From Acinetobacter sp. LoGeW2-3 (GTDB taxonomy: Bacteria; Pseudomonadota; Gammaproteobacteria; Pseudomonadales; Moraxellaceae), in the NCBI RefSeq assembly GCF_002688565.1, contig NZ_CP024011.1:3038001-3102000 (forward strand): a stretch of 64,000 bases of DNA. The letters run 5' to 3'. The position numbers and the translations under genes were made by a program. Positions 38,602 through 48,781 of the stretch are shown here, piece after piece (the stretch's first letter is position 1; every line of letters begins with the position of its first letter). Below the pieces are notes generated by a model. It ran no database searches. It was not told the DNA's origin and saw nothing but the letters and a program-made list of their open reading frames with translations.

Positions 38602-38627
38602 AAAGGCGGTCCTAGTGGTCGCTTTTT
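38602..38627. terminator. Imperfect hairpin between osmC-like and phosphoesterase genes
   Basis: AAAGGCG and CGCTTTTT can pair around an imperfect inner stem between convergent genes; a weak terminator candidate. Confidence 0.4.
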
Positions 38628-38661
38628 CTTTGCCTGAAATTTGATAGTGGGATAATAAAAT

Positions 38662-39702
38662 TTAAACAGATCGAGAAGTCGAATAAGTTGAACCATCTTC
38701 AAAAATTACCTGCTTTTCAGGCCATCTAAGTGCCCCTAATTTACTAGAAAATTCTCGTTGATGCTGTCGATCCAGATAACGTTTCCCGACTGAATAATCT
38801 ACGCAGAAGACATTCTGCTTATGACCAAACCACTGTAATGGATCAATCTGCTGAAACAGTCCAGCTTTGACTTCAGCCGAATTAAACTTACGCCAGTAGT
38901 GTCCAATAATCACCGGGATATCATCCTGATAATGCTCCCACCATGGTAAACGGTCTTTCATACGCCACTTACCACCTGCATAGATCGGCTTATCTGTCAT
39001 ATATTCAGCACCAGAAGTCGTGACCTTGATCGGGTTATACATCTGCTCAATCCATTCCTTTTGCGCCAGATGTTTCAGCCACGGAATATCACTATTCGGA
39101 TCAGTCAGCTCGTCACGGAACTGCTCTGCCTCTCTTGATGCGTGTTCTGCAATACCCGCATCATCAATATGCTTCTGGGTCTGCTGGACAAAATGCTCAT
39201 AGGCTTCACGCAAGTGCAGTTTGTCCAGTGATTTGAGTTGTTGAATAGATTGTGTATCCCAACATGCATGCACAATCCGGATTTGATCAGATTCCAGTGC
39301 GATGGGTAAGGTTTGCAGAAATTGTAGAATCCATTGTTGGTCTTCTGGGGTGGCCGATACGGAATAAAAAGATTTATAGTCATCCATATGCGGTGAGCCA
39401 AAATACCAGCCATTACCTTCACGACGGGATTGATTCAGCAAATTCAATTCATGGTTGCCAAGTACACAGTAGGCATTCCCCCGCTCCATCAGAATCTTGA
39501 CCTGTTGAATCACGGCAATACTGTTCTGCCCACGGTCACAGAGATCACCGACAAAGATCAATTTGCGCTGTTCTGGATGCTTACCCTCAAGGTTATAGCC
39601 CATCACATGCAGTAAGCTGTTTAAGGCGTCGATCTCACCATGAATATCGCCCACAATGTCGAACCTATCTCCATGTATAGGCTGAATGAACTGATATGAC
39701 AT
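38662..39702 (-). CDS. Metallophosphoesterase of the PPP type
   Basis: A 346-residue protein with the full calcineurin-like metal motif series: GDIHGE, FVGDLCDRG, LGNHE, a VHACWD histidine and a late GHYWRK. It is thus likely an active two-metal phosphatase. Relatives act as protein phosphatases or on diadenosine polyphosphates; the substrate is not evident. It is longer than ApaH (about 280). Transcribed alone. Confidence 0.88.
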   Translation of the reverse strand: MSYQFIQPIHGDRFDIVGDIHGEIDALNSLLHVMGYNLEGKHPEQRKLIFVGDLCDRGQNSIAVIQQVKILMERGNAYCVLGNHELNLLNQSRREGNGWYFGSPHMDDYKSFYSVSATPEDQQWILQFLQTLPIALESDQIRIVHACWDTQSIQQLKSLDKLHLREAYEHFVQQTQKHIDDAGIAEHASREAEQFRDELTDPNSDIPWLKHLAQKEWIEQMYNPIKVTTSGAEYMTDKPIYAGGKWRMKDRLPWWEHYQDDIPVIIGHYWRKFNSAEVKAGLFQQIDPLQWFGHKQNVFCVDYSVGKRYLDRQHQREFSSKLGALRWPEKQVIFEDGSTYSTSRSV

Positions 39703-40007
39703 TCAGACACCTCCTTCGACACTTAAGTACGGGCATTATCCAAACACAGTTTTATAATAATTCTTTCAATATAATCATAATATTGTCTATACCATTAATC
39801 AGTTGTTCAATCCATACTTTGGAACGTTAAGAAAGAATCATCTTCTTTATATATGAAGAGCATTTTTATTAATTTTACTTATATATCTAGTACTTACAAT
39901 CTGACTGATAAAGCGTCTTTTTATATTCTAGTAAACAAATAAAAACCGGCGCCTAAGCACCGGTTTCTGTTTCACCTCACTGACCTGATGGTCAGTCGAG
40001 CTTTTAA
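39703..40007. other. Intergenic region between icd stop and phosphoesterase start
   Basis: 305 bases. Holds two hairpins near icd (39941-39966 and 39978-39996) and the AT-rich promoter region of the phosphoesterase. No gene seen. Confidence 0.5.
39941..39966 (-). terminator. icd terminator
   Basis: On the minus strand AAACCGGTGC-TTAG-GCGCCGGTTT with one G-T pair and a T run after it. A smaller hairpin, ACTGACC-TGAT-GGTCAGT at 39978-39996, lies between it and the icd stop. Confidence 0.82.
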
Positions 40008-42245
40008 TTAAGCTTGTAGTGATTCAATGATTTGGTTCAATGTAGTACTTGGGCGCATTACTGCATTTACTTTCGCAGGATCAACCGCGTAGTAACCACC
40101 GATGTCTACAGTTTTACCTTGAACAGTGTTTAGCTCTTCAACGATTTTCGCTTCGTTTTCAGCCAATGCTTGAGCAATCGGTGCAAACTTCGCTTTCAAT
40201 TCTGCATCTTGGTCTTGCGCAGCAAGCTCTTCAGCCCAGAATTTAGCCAGGTAGAAATGGCTACCACGGTTGTCTAGCTCGCCAGTACGACGTGATGGAG
40301 ACTTGTCATTGTCAAGCAATTTACCAGTCGCAGCATCAAGTGTGTTCGCTAGAAGTTTCGCACGTGGGTTGTTTTCTTTGATGCCCATTTCTTCTAGAGA
40401 AACAGCAAGCGCCAAGAACTCACCTAGAGAATCCCAACGTAAGTGGTTTTCTTCAACCAGCTGTTGTACGTGTTTAGGCGCAGAACCACCAGCACCAGTT
40501 TCGTACATACCGCCACCTGCCATTAACGGCACGATAGACAGCATTTTCGCAGAAGTACCAAGTTCCATGATTGGGAACAAGTCAGTCAGGTAGTCACGCA
40601 GGATATTACCAGTTACTGAAATAGTATCCAGGCCGCGAGCAACACGTTCAAGTGTATAACGCATCGCACGTACTTGAGACATGATTTGAATGTCTAGACC
40701 GTCTGTGTCGTGATCTTTCAAGTAAGTTTGTACTTTCTTGATCAGTTCGTTTTCATGTGGACGGTACGGGTCAAGCCAGAAGATTGCAGGCATGCCAGAG
40801 TTGCGAGCACGCGTTACAGCAAGTTTCACCCAGTCGCGGATCGGTGCATCTTTCACCTGACACATACGCCAGATATCGCCTTCTTCCACGTTTTGAGACA
40901 TCAGCACTTCACCAGTTTCGATGTCAGTGATGTTCGCAACACCCGCTTCTGGAATTTCGAAAGTCTTGTCGTGTGAACCGTATTCTTCAGCTTTTTGCGC
41001 CATCAAACCAACGTTAGGTACAGTACCCATAGTACGTGGATCGAAGTTACCATTCCATTTACAGAAATTGATCATTTCTTGGTAAATACGCGCGAATGTA
41101 GATTCAGGCATTACAGCTTTACAGTCGTAAGGTTTGCCGTCAGCACCCCACATTTTACCGCCACCACGGATCATTGCAGGCATAGAAGCATCTACAATTA
41201 CGTCGTTTGGAGAGTGGAAGTTAGTGATGCCTTTCGCAGAATCAACCATTGCAAGTGCAGGACGGTGTTCTTGACAAGCATGTAGGTCACGGATGATTTC
41301 TTCACGTAGAGAAGTTGGAAGAGTTTCGATCTTCTCGTAAAGGCCAGCCATACCGTTGTTGACGTTAATGCCTAACTCATCAAACAGTTTGCCGTGTTTT
41401 TCAAACGCATCTTTATAGTAAATTTTCACACAGTGACCAAATACGATCGGGTGTGAAACTTTCATCATGGTTGCTTTAACGTGTAGAGAGAACAGGATGC
41501 CTGCTTCTTTACAATCATCTAATTCTTTTTCATAGAAGTCGCAAAGCGCTTTTTTGCTCATGAACATTGAGTCGATGATTTCACCATCTAGAAGCGCAAC
41601 TTTTGGCTTAAGAACGATGGTTTCACCAGAATTCGTGATCAATTCCATTTTCACGTTACGCGCGCGGTCTAAAGTCATAGACTTTTCGCCATGGTAGAAG
41701 TCACCTTCGTCCATGTGTGATACGTGAGTTTGTGACCACTGTTTCCACTCGTTCATAGAGTGTGGGTGTTTTTTCGCGTAGTTTTTAACTGCGGTTGGGG
41801 CACGACGGTCAGAGTTACCTTCACGTAATACTGGGTTTACAGCAGAACCGAGGCATTTACCGAAACGTGCTTTAAGTGCTTTTTCTTCTTCAGTTGTTGG
41901 GTTTTCTGGGTAATCAGGAATTGCATAGCCCTTAGACTGAAGCTCTTTAACACATGCTGTTAACTGAGCTACAGAAGCACTGATATTAGGAAGTTTAATA
42001 ATATTTGTGCTTGGATCTTGTGTAAGACGGCCTAGCTCAGCAAGGTTGTCAGCTACTTTCTGTTCTTCAGTCAGGTAGTCTGAGAATTCTGCGAGCACGC
42101 GTGCTGCAACAGAGATGTCAGTTTTGACAATCTCAACGCCAGCAGGCTTAGTAAAGGTCTCAATGATCGGCAGTAGCGAGTAGGTCGCCAACAATGGCGC
42201 CTCGTCGGTCAGTGTGTAAATGATTGTTGACTTTCCACCAGCCAT
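40008..42245 (-). CDS. icd: NADP-dependent isocitrate dehydrogenase, monomeric type
   Basis: A 745-residue TCA-cycle enzyme of the large monomeric class (about 740 residues), unrelated in layout to the 416-residue dimeric E. coli enzyme. Family segments include [20 protein letters not shown] at the start, [23 protein letters not shown] and [14 protein letters not shown]. Converts isocitrate to 2-oxoglutarate with NADP. Monomeric Icd is common in Acinetobacter, Azotobacter and Vibrio relatives. A 981-base non-coding stretch lies upstream. Confidence 0.97.
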   Translation of the reverse strand: MAGGKSTIIYTLTDEAPLLATYSLLPIIETFTKPAGVEIVKTDISVAARVLAEFSDYLTEEQKVADNLAELGRLTQDPSTNIIKLPNISASVAQLTACVKELQSKGYAIPDYPENPTTEEEKALKARFGKCLGSAVNPVLREGNSDRRAPTAVKNYAKKHPHSMNEWKQWSQTHVSHMDEGDFYHGEKSMTLDRARNVKMELITNSGETIVLKPKVALLDGEIIDSMFMSKKALCDFYEKELDDCKEAGILFSLHVKATMMKVSHPIVFGHCVKIYYKDAFEKHGKLFDELGINVNNGMAGLYEKIETLPTSLREEIIRDLHACQEHRPALAMVDSAKGITNFHSPNDVIVDASMPAMIRGGGKMWGADGKPYDCKAVMPESTFARIYQEMINFCKWNGNFDPRTMGTVPNVGLMAQKAEEYGSHDKTFEIPEAGVANITDIETGEVLMSQNVEEGDIWRMCQVKDAPIRDWVKLAVTRARNSGMPAIFWLDPYRPHENELIKKVQTYLKDHDTDGLDIQIMSQVRAMRYTLERVARGLDTISVTGNILRDYLTDLFPIMELGTSAKMLSIVPLMAGGGMYETGAGGSAPKHVQQLVEENHLRWDSLGEFLALAVSLEEMGIKENNPRAKLLANTLDAATGKLLDNDKSPSRRTGELDNRGSHFYLAKFWAEELAAQDQDAELKAKFAPIAQALAENEAKIVEELNTVQGKTVDIGGYYAVDPAKVNAVMRPSTTLNQIIESLQA

Positions 42246-42980
42246 ATATAGCCCCTTGCGTTTGATAGAGTTTTGCGGATCAAGCTTTTGGCTCAGACCC
42301 TGCGAACCGATATGTTTGAATTAAACCCTGAGAGTATCGTATCTCCTTGCTTTACAGTCAATGAAATATCATTTCAAGTTGTGATTTTGCTGAAAAATCA
42401 TACAATTTGTTTCAATTTTTAGCTGTTTATAATCCGATCAATCTGGTCATATTCCATATAGAAAAAATCTATTATTTAAATTTTCCTATTTTTAATAGTT
42501 TATTAGCAGTTTTTTAAATATAGATTACTTGATCAATTTAAAAGCTCCTATGAATCCTTATGTTTGCATCAATTATCAGACTTATAGAACGCGATTTTCC
42601 TCAACATCTTTCTTCAATTAAACAAAATGGACAATTAAAAATGATTGTTTTTGGCACCATTTCAGGGCGATTAAAGTTTTTAACTATTAAAACTAATAAA
42701 TAAACGATGAACGGAAATTTTAATTGTTGGACTAAGTGACAAGATGCTTGAAACATGTTGGTCAATTTAAAGCAAACCTGAATGTGCTAGTGAAAATGAT
42801 GATTTTGCTGTTTTTAATTTTATTTTTGGTTCTGGATTTTTGACGAATAAATAGGCAAATTTAAGCTAAAAAATATACTTCCGTCTTCTTCAGCACCCTA
42901 CTATAAGATTCTAATTTTGAAGTTCACAGAGCTACTTTGTTTGACTTGTAACACAATAAATAATTGTAGATATTTGTTAT

Positions 42981-43013
42981 AAAAAAAGCCTTCAACCATG
43001 AAAAGTGAAGGCT
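42981..43013 (-). terminator. Orphan intrinsic terminator on the minus strand
   Basis: On the minus strand AGCCTTCA - 11-base loop - TGAAGGCT is followed by seven T. The nearest upstream minus-strand gene ends 214 bases away and has its own hairpin between, so an unannotated transcript may end here. Confidence 0.7.
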
Positions 43014-43145
43014 ATAGAAAACTAAACTTATGACTGTTATTTAAATGGTGAATTGAAGTAATTCGTGATCGTTAAGAAACATTGTGGGCTATCAATAAAC
43101 ATCATAATGATTACGTCCTGATTGAGGCAGATTGATTAAATAGCT

Positions 43146-43178
43146 AAAGAGCAATGAATTATGTATACATTGCTCTTT
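43146..43178 (-). terminator. Hairpin downstream of the YitT-like gene
   Basis: AAAGAGCAATG and CATTGCTCTTT pair around an 11-base loop, 49 bases beyond the stop. The T run is short, so termination may be leaky. Confidence 0.55.
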
Positions 43179-43226
43179 ATAAATAAGGGATAATACTTAG
43201 GCTATTTTCTTAATATTATCTGTCAA

Positions 43227-43880
43227 TTAGTGTCCTTTATAACGTCCAGGACGATGGTGCATTGCCAGAAAACTTCCCATAATTACTGCTGCCAAAATTG
43301 ACCAGAGCACTTTATCCAAGGGCACAATCCAGATTGCAAGTAATACAACAATACAGTCAATTACCATCTGCACATTACCGGCTTTCATGCCCCACTTTTC
43401 TTGAGCATACAGGGAAATAATGGTTGCACCACCAAGACTGGACTTATGCCTAGCTAGAAATAGCACGCCAGTTCCCATCAGAAAGCCACCGACAATCGCA
43501 GCAAAGGCTGGATGCAGATAATCAATCTGCAAATATTGGGGTGCAATAAAGGTAATCAGCGATAATAAAGCGACAGAAATAAAAGTCTTAAGAGTAAATT
43601 CCCTGCCAATATACTTCCAAGCAAACCAGTAAAAAGGAATATTGATCACAAAATAGATCAGACTGAACGACCAGCCTGTGGCGTAATGCAGCACAAAAGC
43701 CAGCCCTGCTGTACTCCCGGTCAATAATCCTGCCTGAGCAAACATGGTCATACAGATACTGACAAATAGAGAACCTGAAAATAAGGCTTGAACATCTTCA
43801 AACAGGCTATGTTTTCTGGTGTCCAGCGGTACAGGATGATGCGTCGGGTAAATCACCCGAGGATTAGATTGAATTGCCAT
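43227..43880 (-). CDS. YitT family membrane protein
   Basis: A 217-residue integral inner-membrane protein of the YitT/DUF161 type with five to six membrane segments. The GLLTGSTAGLAFVLHYATGWSF and FLARHKSSLGGATIIS segments match the family's repeated GG-containing motifs. The C-terminal DUF2179 domain of longer YitT proteins is absent. Function is unknown. Confidence 0.85.
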   Translation of the reverse strand: MAIQSNPRVIYPTHHPVPLDTRKHSLFEDVQALFSGSLFVSICMTMFAQAGLLTGSTAGLAFVLHYATGWSFSLIYFVINIPFYWFAWKYIGREFTLKTFISVALLSLITFIAPQYLQIDYLHPAFAAIVGGFLMGTGVLFLARHKSSLGGATIISLYAQEKWGMKAGNVQMVIDCIVVLLAIWIVPLDKVLWSILAAVIMGSFLAMHHRPGRYKGH

Positions 43881-44289
43881 ATGCGCTAACCTTTAAAACT
43901 CATTTTCGCTTGTGGCGAAGCCGAGGGTTTAATTTAGGCTTTGCACTTTTGGCACAAAACCTGTTGGTATGTTGTTATTGCAATTTGCTTGCCATCAATA
44001 GGCATTAAAACTGATTTTTATATGAAATTTATCATTCTCAATGTGATCAGGTATTTAATGCACTTTGCCTAGATTAATACATAGATCTATCCAAAAGAAA
44101 AAGAATTTGTGAACCAGTGCTTCTAAAACAAGATTAACCTTCATAAGGGGCTATCAATATTATCCAAACCATTTACATCAGCAACAATTTTTAAAATCAG
44201 CCTAGCTATAAATACAACAGACTCATCTGGGTCTGTTTATACAATAAAAAGCATATTTAATAACGCGATCCATTAGCAGGTGAACTCTT
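43881..44289. other. Divergent promoter region, yitT-like and small acidic gene
   Basis: 409 bases without a gene. A small hairpin AACAGAC...GTCTGTT (44216-44237) lies 52 bases before the acidic protein start, within its likely leader. No other structure seen. Confidence 0.45.
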
Positions 44290-44481
44290 ATGGCGAATCC
44301 AGATGAAAATAAAGAACTTGAAGAAGCATTAAATGAAGAATTTCCAGAAGAGGAATTAGATCCGCAAGAGAAACAGGATCGAGAGATTCAGCGTGGTCAA
44401 TTAGGTGTAGATAAAGATCCTCAGGTTAAACGCGACCAGATCCGTCAACGACATGAGGATGAGGACGATGAGAGTCCATAA
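44290..44481 (+). CDS. Small highly acidic protein, function unknown
   Basis: A 63-residue protein made almost wholly of charged residues (Glu, Asp, Lys, Arg, Gln), likely disordered. AGGTGAACTCTT before the ATG is a proper ribosome binding site, and there are no hydrophobic segments. It may bind nucleic-acid proteins or act in stress, but nothing in sequence proves this. Confidence 0.65.
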   Translation: MANPDENKELEEALNEEFPEEELDPQEKQDREIQRGQLGVDKDPQVKRDQIRQRHEDEDDESP

Positions 44482-44491
44482 CTCATGGCTT

Positions 44492-45184
44492 TTAATCGAG
44501 TACAGGCTTAATGGATTTACTCAACTGATCACTTCTTTTATAAAGCCACGTCAAAATGATTGTTGGAACAATAAAGCCAACTGTCACTAATATGCTATAA
44601 AAAAATGATGAATAAGGTTCTGGCAACATTGCAATAAACTTCATTGGTGATGTCCATGGTGACATCTGTAATGCTAACAGTCCGATAAAAAATAGCTGCC
44701 ATTTAATATTTTCATTGGCTTTCAAATGTTGCTGAAAGGCATAGGTCAGCAATATCACTGCAAAACCAATCTCAAACATCCAGGACCAGACTCCCCATTT
44801 ATCCCACAAACCCAAACCTAAATATTGCCCAGCATAGGGATACCAAGCCAAGTCAGCATTATGCATGGGAATATCTGCGACAAAATGCAAGAAACAGGAT
44901 AATACAGCGACTGCTGCAATGCGTTTATCTTTGAAAAAAAATGCACCCCAAACGAATGACCAGACAATAGCCATCAGTAAGGAATGATCCCAATCAATAA
45001 AGGTCAAATCAAAATATAAGTAAGGTAAAGCCTGTAAATTTGCTGTAACTTTCTCAATGCCAATCGCCACCAAGATACCGTTAATCACATCAAGAAAACC
45101 TGCACCCAAAATAATCGGCAGCAAAGGAACATCCTGATATTTGGCTTTTATAGCCATCCCCACTGCAAAATGTCCAAAGTACAT
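44492..45184 (-). CDS. Membrane-bound metal-dependent hydrolase-like protein
   Basis: A 230-residue polytopic membrane protein with about six helices. Conserved polar residues sit in or near helices: MYFGHFAVGMAIK at the start, DWDHSLL, and LHFVADIPMHNADL, the pattern of the YbcI/DUF457 hydrolase-like family. Substrate unknown. Convergent with the small acidic gene, ending 10 bases from it. Confidence 0.75.
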   Translation of the reverse strand: MYFGHFAVGMAIKAKYQDVPLLPIILGAGFLDVINGILVAIGIEKVTANLQALPYLYFDLTFIDWDHSLLMAIVWSFVWGAFFFKDKRIAAVAVLSCFLHFVADIPMHNADLAWYPYAGQYLGLGLWDKWGVWSWMFEIGFAVILLTYAFQQHLKANENIKWQLFFIGLLALQMSPWTSPMKFIAMLPEPYSSFFYSILVTVGFIVPTIILTWLYKRSDQLSKSIKPVLD

Positions 45185-45290
45185 ATGCTTTCCTTATAAT
45201 TTTTATATTTTCTTTGACTTGATAATGTCATAAAAAGATTTATATCAGCAAATCAAACCGATCAAATGTTTTTAATTATGGATCAAAGGT

Positions 45291-46022
45291 TTATTGCGTT
45301 GATACCTCAGCAACCTCCTGTCCTCTAGTATCACTTTGAATCAGACCATCGACTAGATTAATAGTTCGATCACAAGTGGCTGACAAACGCGGATCATGGG
45401 TGACCAAGAGCACGGCACAATCTCGCTCCAGATGCACTTTTCGGAATAGTGCAAACATTTCTTCTGCAGTTTGCGTATCCAGATTTCCGGTCGGTTCATC
45501 GGCCAGTAACAAAGCTGGATTGGTGATTAAGGCCCTAGCAATTGCGACACGTTGCTGCTGTCCGCCAGACAGCTCATTTGGTTTACGATCCGCATATTTT
45601 TCCAGCCCGACCGCTGCCAGTAGTTCACGTGCCCGATCAATGGACTGTTGATCCGGTTTGCCATGAGTCAGCATGAGAGGCATCAAAATATTATTCAAAG
45701 CAGTAAAAGCCTGAATCAGATGATGAAACTGAAACACAAAGCCAATACTATTACCCCGTAACGCAGTCCGTTCAGTGTCTGTCATTTTACTGGTGGGCTG
45801 TCCCAGCAGATATAACTCACCACTACTTGGCTGATCTAGCAGCCCCAGAATATTTAATAAGGTACTTTTTCCTGAACCTGAAGGACCGATCAAGGCAGCG
45901 AAATCTTGTCGTTCAATACACAGGTCAATGCCGTGCAAGACTTCTACTTCATTGGGCTGACCGATATTATAGGATTTGCGTAATCCCTCTAAGCGCAACA
46001 CTTCCTGAAACTGCTCAGACAT
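45291..46022 (-). CDS. ABC transporter ATP-binding protein (DevA/MacB-LolD type)
   Basis: A 243-residue ATPase: Walker A GPSGSGKST, Q-loop FVFQFHHLI, signature LSGGQQQRVAIARAL, Walker B LLADEPTGNLD and H-loop VTHD. The frame opens at 46088, but the ATG at 46022, with GGAGG before it and an overlap of 8 bases with the permease stop, is preferred. It powers the FtsX-type permease upstream. Confidence 0.92.
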   Translation of the reverse strand: MSEQFQEVLRLEGLRKSYNIGQPNEVEVLHGIDLCIERQDFAALIGPSGSGKSTLLNILGLLDQPSSGELYLLGQPTSKMTDTERTALRGNSIGFVFQFHHLIQAFTALNNILMPLMLTHGKPDQQSIDRARELLAAVGLEKYADRKPNELSGGQQQRVAIARALITNPALLLADEPTGNLDTQTAEEMFALFRKVHLERDCAVLLVTHDPRLSATCDRTINLVDGLIQSDTRGQEVAEVSTQ

Positions 46023-47238
46023 GACGAATAGCCTCCACCGGATCCAATGCTGCTGCACGACGTGCCGGTATAGCGGCGGCCAATACACCCGTTAGCGTTG
46101 CCAATAACAACGCTAAAAATACCAGATTGATGGGCACCGGAATATAAAATAGCCCTGGACCAAAATTATTAAACACCCATACCAAGCCATAGCTGGCAGA
46201 ACTTCCGATTGCCGAGCCAATAAGACCAAAGATCGCACCCTGGAATAGGAAAACTCTTAAGATCTGAGATTGGGTTGCACCGGTTGCACGCATAATCCCG
46301 ATTTCCCGGGTTCGCTGTACTACGCTGACTGACATGACGCTGGCAATACCAAATGCGACTGAAACAGCAACGAAGATAATGATCATATTGGTGGAAAGGC
46401 TCTGAGATGTAATCGCATTCATCAACTGCGCATTGGTTTCAATCCAGCTTTCAGCTTGTAAAGAGGTTAATCGGCCCACCTGATCCGCAATCTGGTCCGC
46501 CTGAAAAAGATCGGTCACTCTAAGATCAATGACTGTTACACCGCCCGGGAGCAGCAATAAAGACTGTGCCTGCTTCAGATCTAGATAGATATATCGCGCA
46601 TCCAGATCACGTACCCCTAGCTCAAAAATTCCAGCAATATTTACCAAAGTACTGTCTTGCTGTCCGGTATCTAGTCGCAATTTACTCCCAACCTGAACCC
46701 CGAGATCTTTAGCCAATTCACTGCCAATTAAGACATCATCTGCCCCAATCCTTAACTGACCGCTCTGCAAGTAGTCTTTTAACGGAATAATCTGCTGATA
46801 ACGCTCCAGATCAATACCGACTATCGCAACAGATTCAATTGCATCACCACGTTGTACCAAAGCCGGCCCAGAGACAACTGGTGATACAGCTGTCAGATCT
46901 AGCAACTGATCCAGTGTCGTGACAATCTGCTGCCAATTATTAATCGAACGCAGTCGCTGGGCGCGTTTATCTTCCAATAAAAGCTGGATTACGCCTGCTT
47001 TGGTCGGTGCAACCTGATTGACTTCATCTGGAGACAATAAACGGATATGCGCCTGCGTTCCTAAAGTCCGATCCACCAGATTGGATTGCAGGCCCTGAAT
47101 CAAGGCGGTAATGAACACAATCACAGCCACACCCACTGCAACCCCGACAGTGATCATGATGGACTGTGACCGGCCTTCACGTAAGAAACTGACCGCAATC
47201 GTCCATTCGGTCCATAGCCGTCCGAATAAGTTTTTCAA
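46015..47238 (-). CDS. ABC transporter permease, MacB/FtsX-like (DevC type)
   Basis: A 407-residue inner-membrane permease: one N-terminal helix, a periplasmic MacB-like domain (about 45-270) and three C-terminal helices (about 285-400) with the conserved VVQRTREIGIMRATGATQSQIL loop. Such permeases drive mechanotransmission export across the envelope. It overlaps the adaptor gene by 4 bases and the ATPase gene by 8. Confidence 0.92.
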   Translation of the reverse strand: MKNLFGRLWTEWTIAVSFLREGRSQSIMITVGVAVGVAVIVFITALIQGLQSNLVDRTLGTQAHIRLLSPDEVNQVAPTKAGVIQLLLEDKRAQRLRSINNWQQIVTTLDQLLDLTAVSPVVSGPALVQRGDAIESVAIVGIDLERYQQIIPLKDYLQSGQLRIGADDVLIGSELAKDLGVQVGSKLRLDTGQQDSTLVNIAGIFELGVRDLDARYIYLDLKQAQSLLLLPGGVTVIDLRVTDLFQADQIADQVGRLTSLQAESWIETNAQLMNAITSQSLSTNMIIIFVAVSVAFGIASVMSVSVVQRTREIGIMRATGATQSQILRVFLFQGAIFGLIGSAIGSSASYGLVWVFNNFGPGLFYIPVPINLVFLALLLATLTGVLAAAIPARRAAALDPVEAIRHV

Positions 47239-48473
47239 TCGAATTTCACCGGTATTTCGTTTTTGGTATTGCTTTGGCTGGCCGTATTTTCAATTAAGAT
47301 ACTTTGTGGCTTTAATCTTACCCGCGTGCCGTCTTCTAAAGAAGCATCCGGATTCGCCAGTACCTGATCGCCTTCCTTCAAACCTGAAGTTACTTCAGCA
47401 CGATCCAGACCGCGCAAGCCTAAGGTCACCTGCTGACGTTGAACCTTGCCATTGCGTACCAACAATACCGTAGCTTTATTTCCTTTCAGGCCGGTGAGAG
47501 CATCATTGGGTATGGCTAAAGCTCGCTCGCGCCGCCCCGTTTCTACATTGACTGAAACAGTCATATCCTGACGTAAAAAATCAGGTACCGGATCTACCGT
47601 CAGTTTAAGCTCAACTGTTCCACGCTGCGGATCGATACTTGGGGCGATAAAATTAATCCATGCCGGGAAAGTTTGTTCCGGATAGGCATCAGCAATCACT
47701 GTAGCTTTTTGCTGTAAAGCCAGTCGTGATAAATTGCGTTCATCCAGTGGTACACGAATTTCAGTATTGCCATTAATTGCAATGGTAAATATGGTCTGTC
47801 CCGGCTGAACCAGATCACCCGGCTCAACATCGCGAGTCAGTACTGTGCCTGCGACCGTTGCCCGAATTTTGGTTTTTTCCAGTTGAGCGTTTGCCACAGC
47901 GAGTTGCTCACGTAATGATGCATCTTCAACCTGCCCCTCTGCCAATGCAGTTGCTTTGATCCGTGCGGTTTCAAAGTTATTGCGTGCAATCCTTTGCGCT
48001 TCGACTGCCTGTTCAATTTCTTCAGCGGAAAGAATTCCTGGCTCTGCATTACGTCGGCGGTTGGCTTCACGGCTGGCCTGCTCAAGCTGGGCTTTGGCCG
48101 AGGCTAATTCAGCTGCGGCTTGTGGACGGCGGCTGGTGGCTAATTCAGTCAATGCTACTTCGGCCTGACGTACCTGGGCAGCCAATTCATCTGATTTCAG
48201 TACGACCAGCAGATCGCCCGGCTTGACTTGATCCCCTTCCTGCACTCGTCGTTCCAGCACTACCCCTGCAATCTCACTACCAACCTCGGCACGTGATACC
48301 GTTGCCACTCGTCCTGTTGCCACCACATTTTGTACTAATGGCATCGCCTTTAAGGTATAGCTCGGCAACTCTGGTCCTTTCCACCAGCGGAAAAGCCCAA
48401 AACCCACTATCAGGATCAGTAAGATAATAATCAAAATTTTATAGTGGGTAGCACGCAAATGATAGATCTCCAA
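47235..48473 (-). CDS. Periplasmic adaptor protein (HlyD/DevB type)
   Basis: A 412-residue membrane-fusion protein: N-terminal membrane anchor (about 13-28, ILIIILLILIVGFGLF), lipoyl halves around VGSEIAGVVLERRV and TKIRATVAGTVLTRDVEPGDLV, a long alpha-helical hairpin (about 95-200) and a beta-barrel domain. It should link the permease to an outer-membrane TolC-type channel, which is not in the window. First gene of the adaptor-permease-ATPase operon; the exported substrate is unknown. Confidence 0.9.
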   Translation of the reverse strand: MEIYHLRATHYKILIIILLILIVGFGLFRWWKGPELPSYTLKAMPLVQNVVATGRVATVSRAEVGSEIAGVVLERRVQEGDQVKPGDLLVVLKSDELAAQVRQAEVALTELATSRRPQAAAELASAKAQLEQASREANRRRNAEPGILSAEEIEQAVEAQRIARNNFETARIKATALAEGQVEDASLREQLAVANAQLEKTKIRATVAGTVLTRDVEPGDLVQPGQTIFTIAINGNTEIRVPLDERNLSRLALQQKATVIADAYPEQTFPAWINFIAPSIDPQRGTVELKLTVDPVPDFLRQDMTVSVNVETGRRERALAIPNDALTGLKGNKATVLLVRNGKVQRQQVTLGLRGLDRAEVTSGLKEGDQVLANPDASLEDGTRVRLKPQSILIENTASQSNTKNEIPVKFD

Positions 48474-48781
48474 GGATTTTTAACTGCATATTCAATTAAA
48501 AAGCTATAGAAGTATTTAGTGTTTTCGTAATCTTTAATTTATAACAAGTTTTTATCATAATTTGTAAGACGAATTTATTCAAAATCTCTCCACAATTTGC
48601 AGTAAATTGGAATATTTAAAAATGATTTGCTAGTGAATCTATCTAGATTTATTTTTAGCATCTAGCTTGCTAAATCAAGAAAATATTGATCGTAAAGATG
48701 ATTGCTTTAGATATTAAAAAAGGGTTTATAAGCATACGACTTATAAACCCTTGAACCTAAATATTGATATCTATTGATCTA
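48474..48781. other. Intergenic region upstream of the export operon
   Basis: 308 bases, AT-rich, holding the likely promoter of the adaptor gene and the malic enzyme terminator at 48715-48752. No gene seen. Confidence 0.5.
48715..48752 (-). terminator. Malic enzyme gene terminator
   Basis: On the minus strand AAGGGTTTATAAG pairs with CTTATAAACCCTT around a seven-base loop, followed by a T run, 30 bases after the stop. Confidence 0.9.

Larger units (their letters stand above)
42246..43226. other. 981-base gap between icd start and yitT-like stop
   Basis: The longest non-coding stretch. It is strongly AT-rich and should carry the icd promoter and leader. Two hairpins are seen (42981-43013 and 43146-43178). 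The only plus-strand frames are short (42560-42703, 47 codons) with no family likeness. Possible homes for a small RNA or decayed gene. Confidence 0.6.

Noticed and set aside
42560..42703. 47-codon plus-strand frame in the gap upstream of icd
   Set aside because: No ribosome binding site, no family likeness, AT-rich composition typical of non-coding DNA.
43036..43140. Short minus-strand reading frames (about 22 codons) upstream of the orphan terminator
   Set aside because: Too short and interrupted in all frames; could equally be an RNA or relic, so not called as a gene.
43940..43975. TGGCAC followed by TTG-rich sequence, reminiscent of a sigma-54 promoter
   Set aside because: The second element (GC at the right spacing) is missing.
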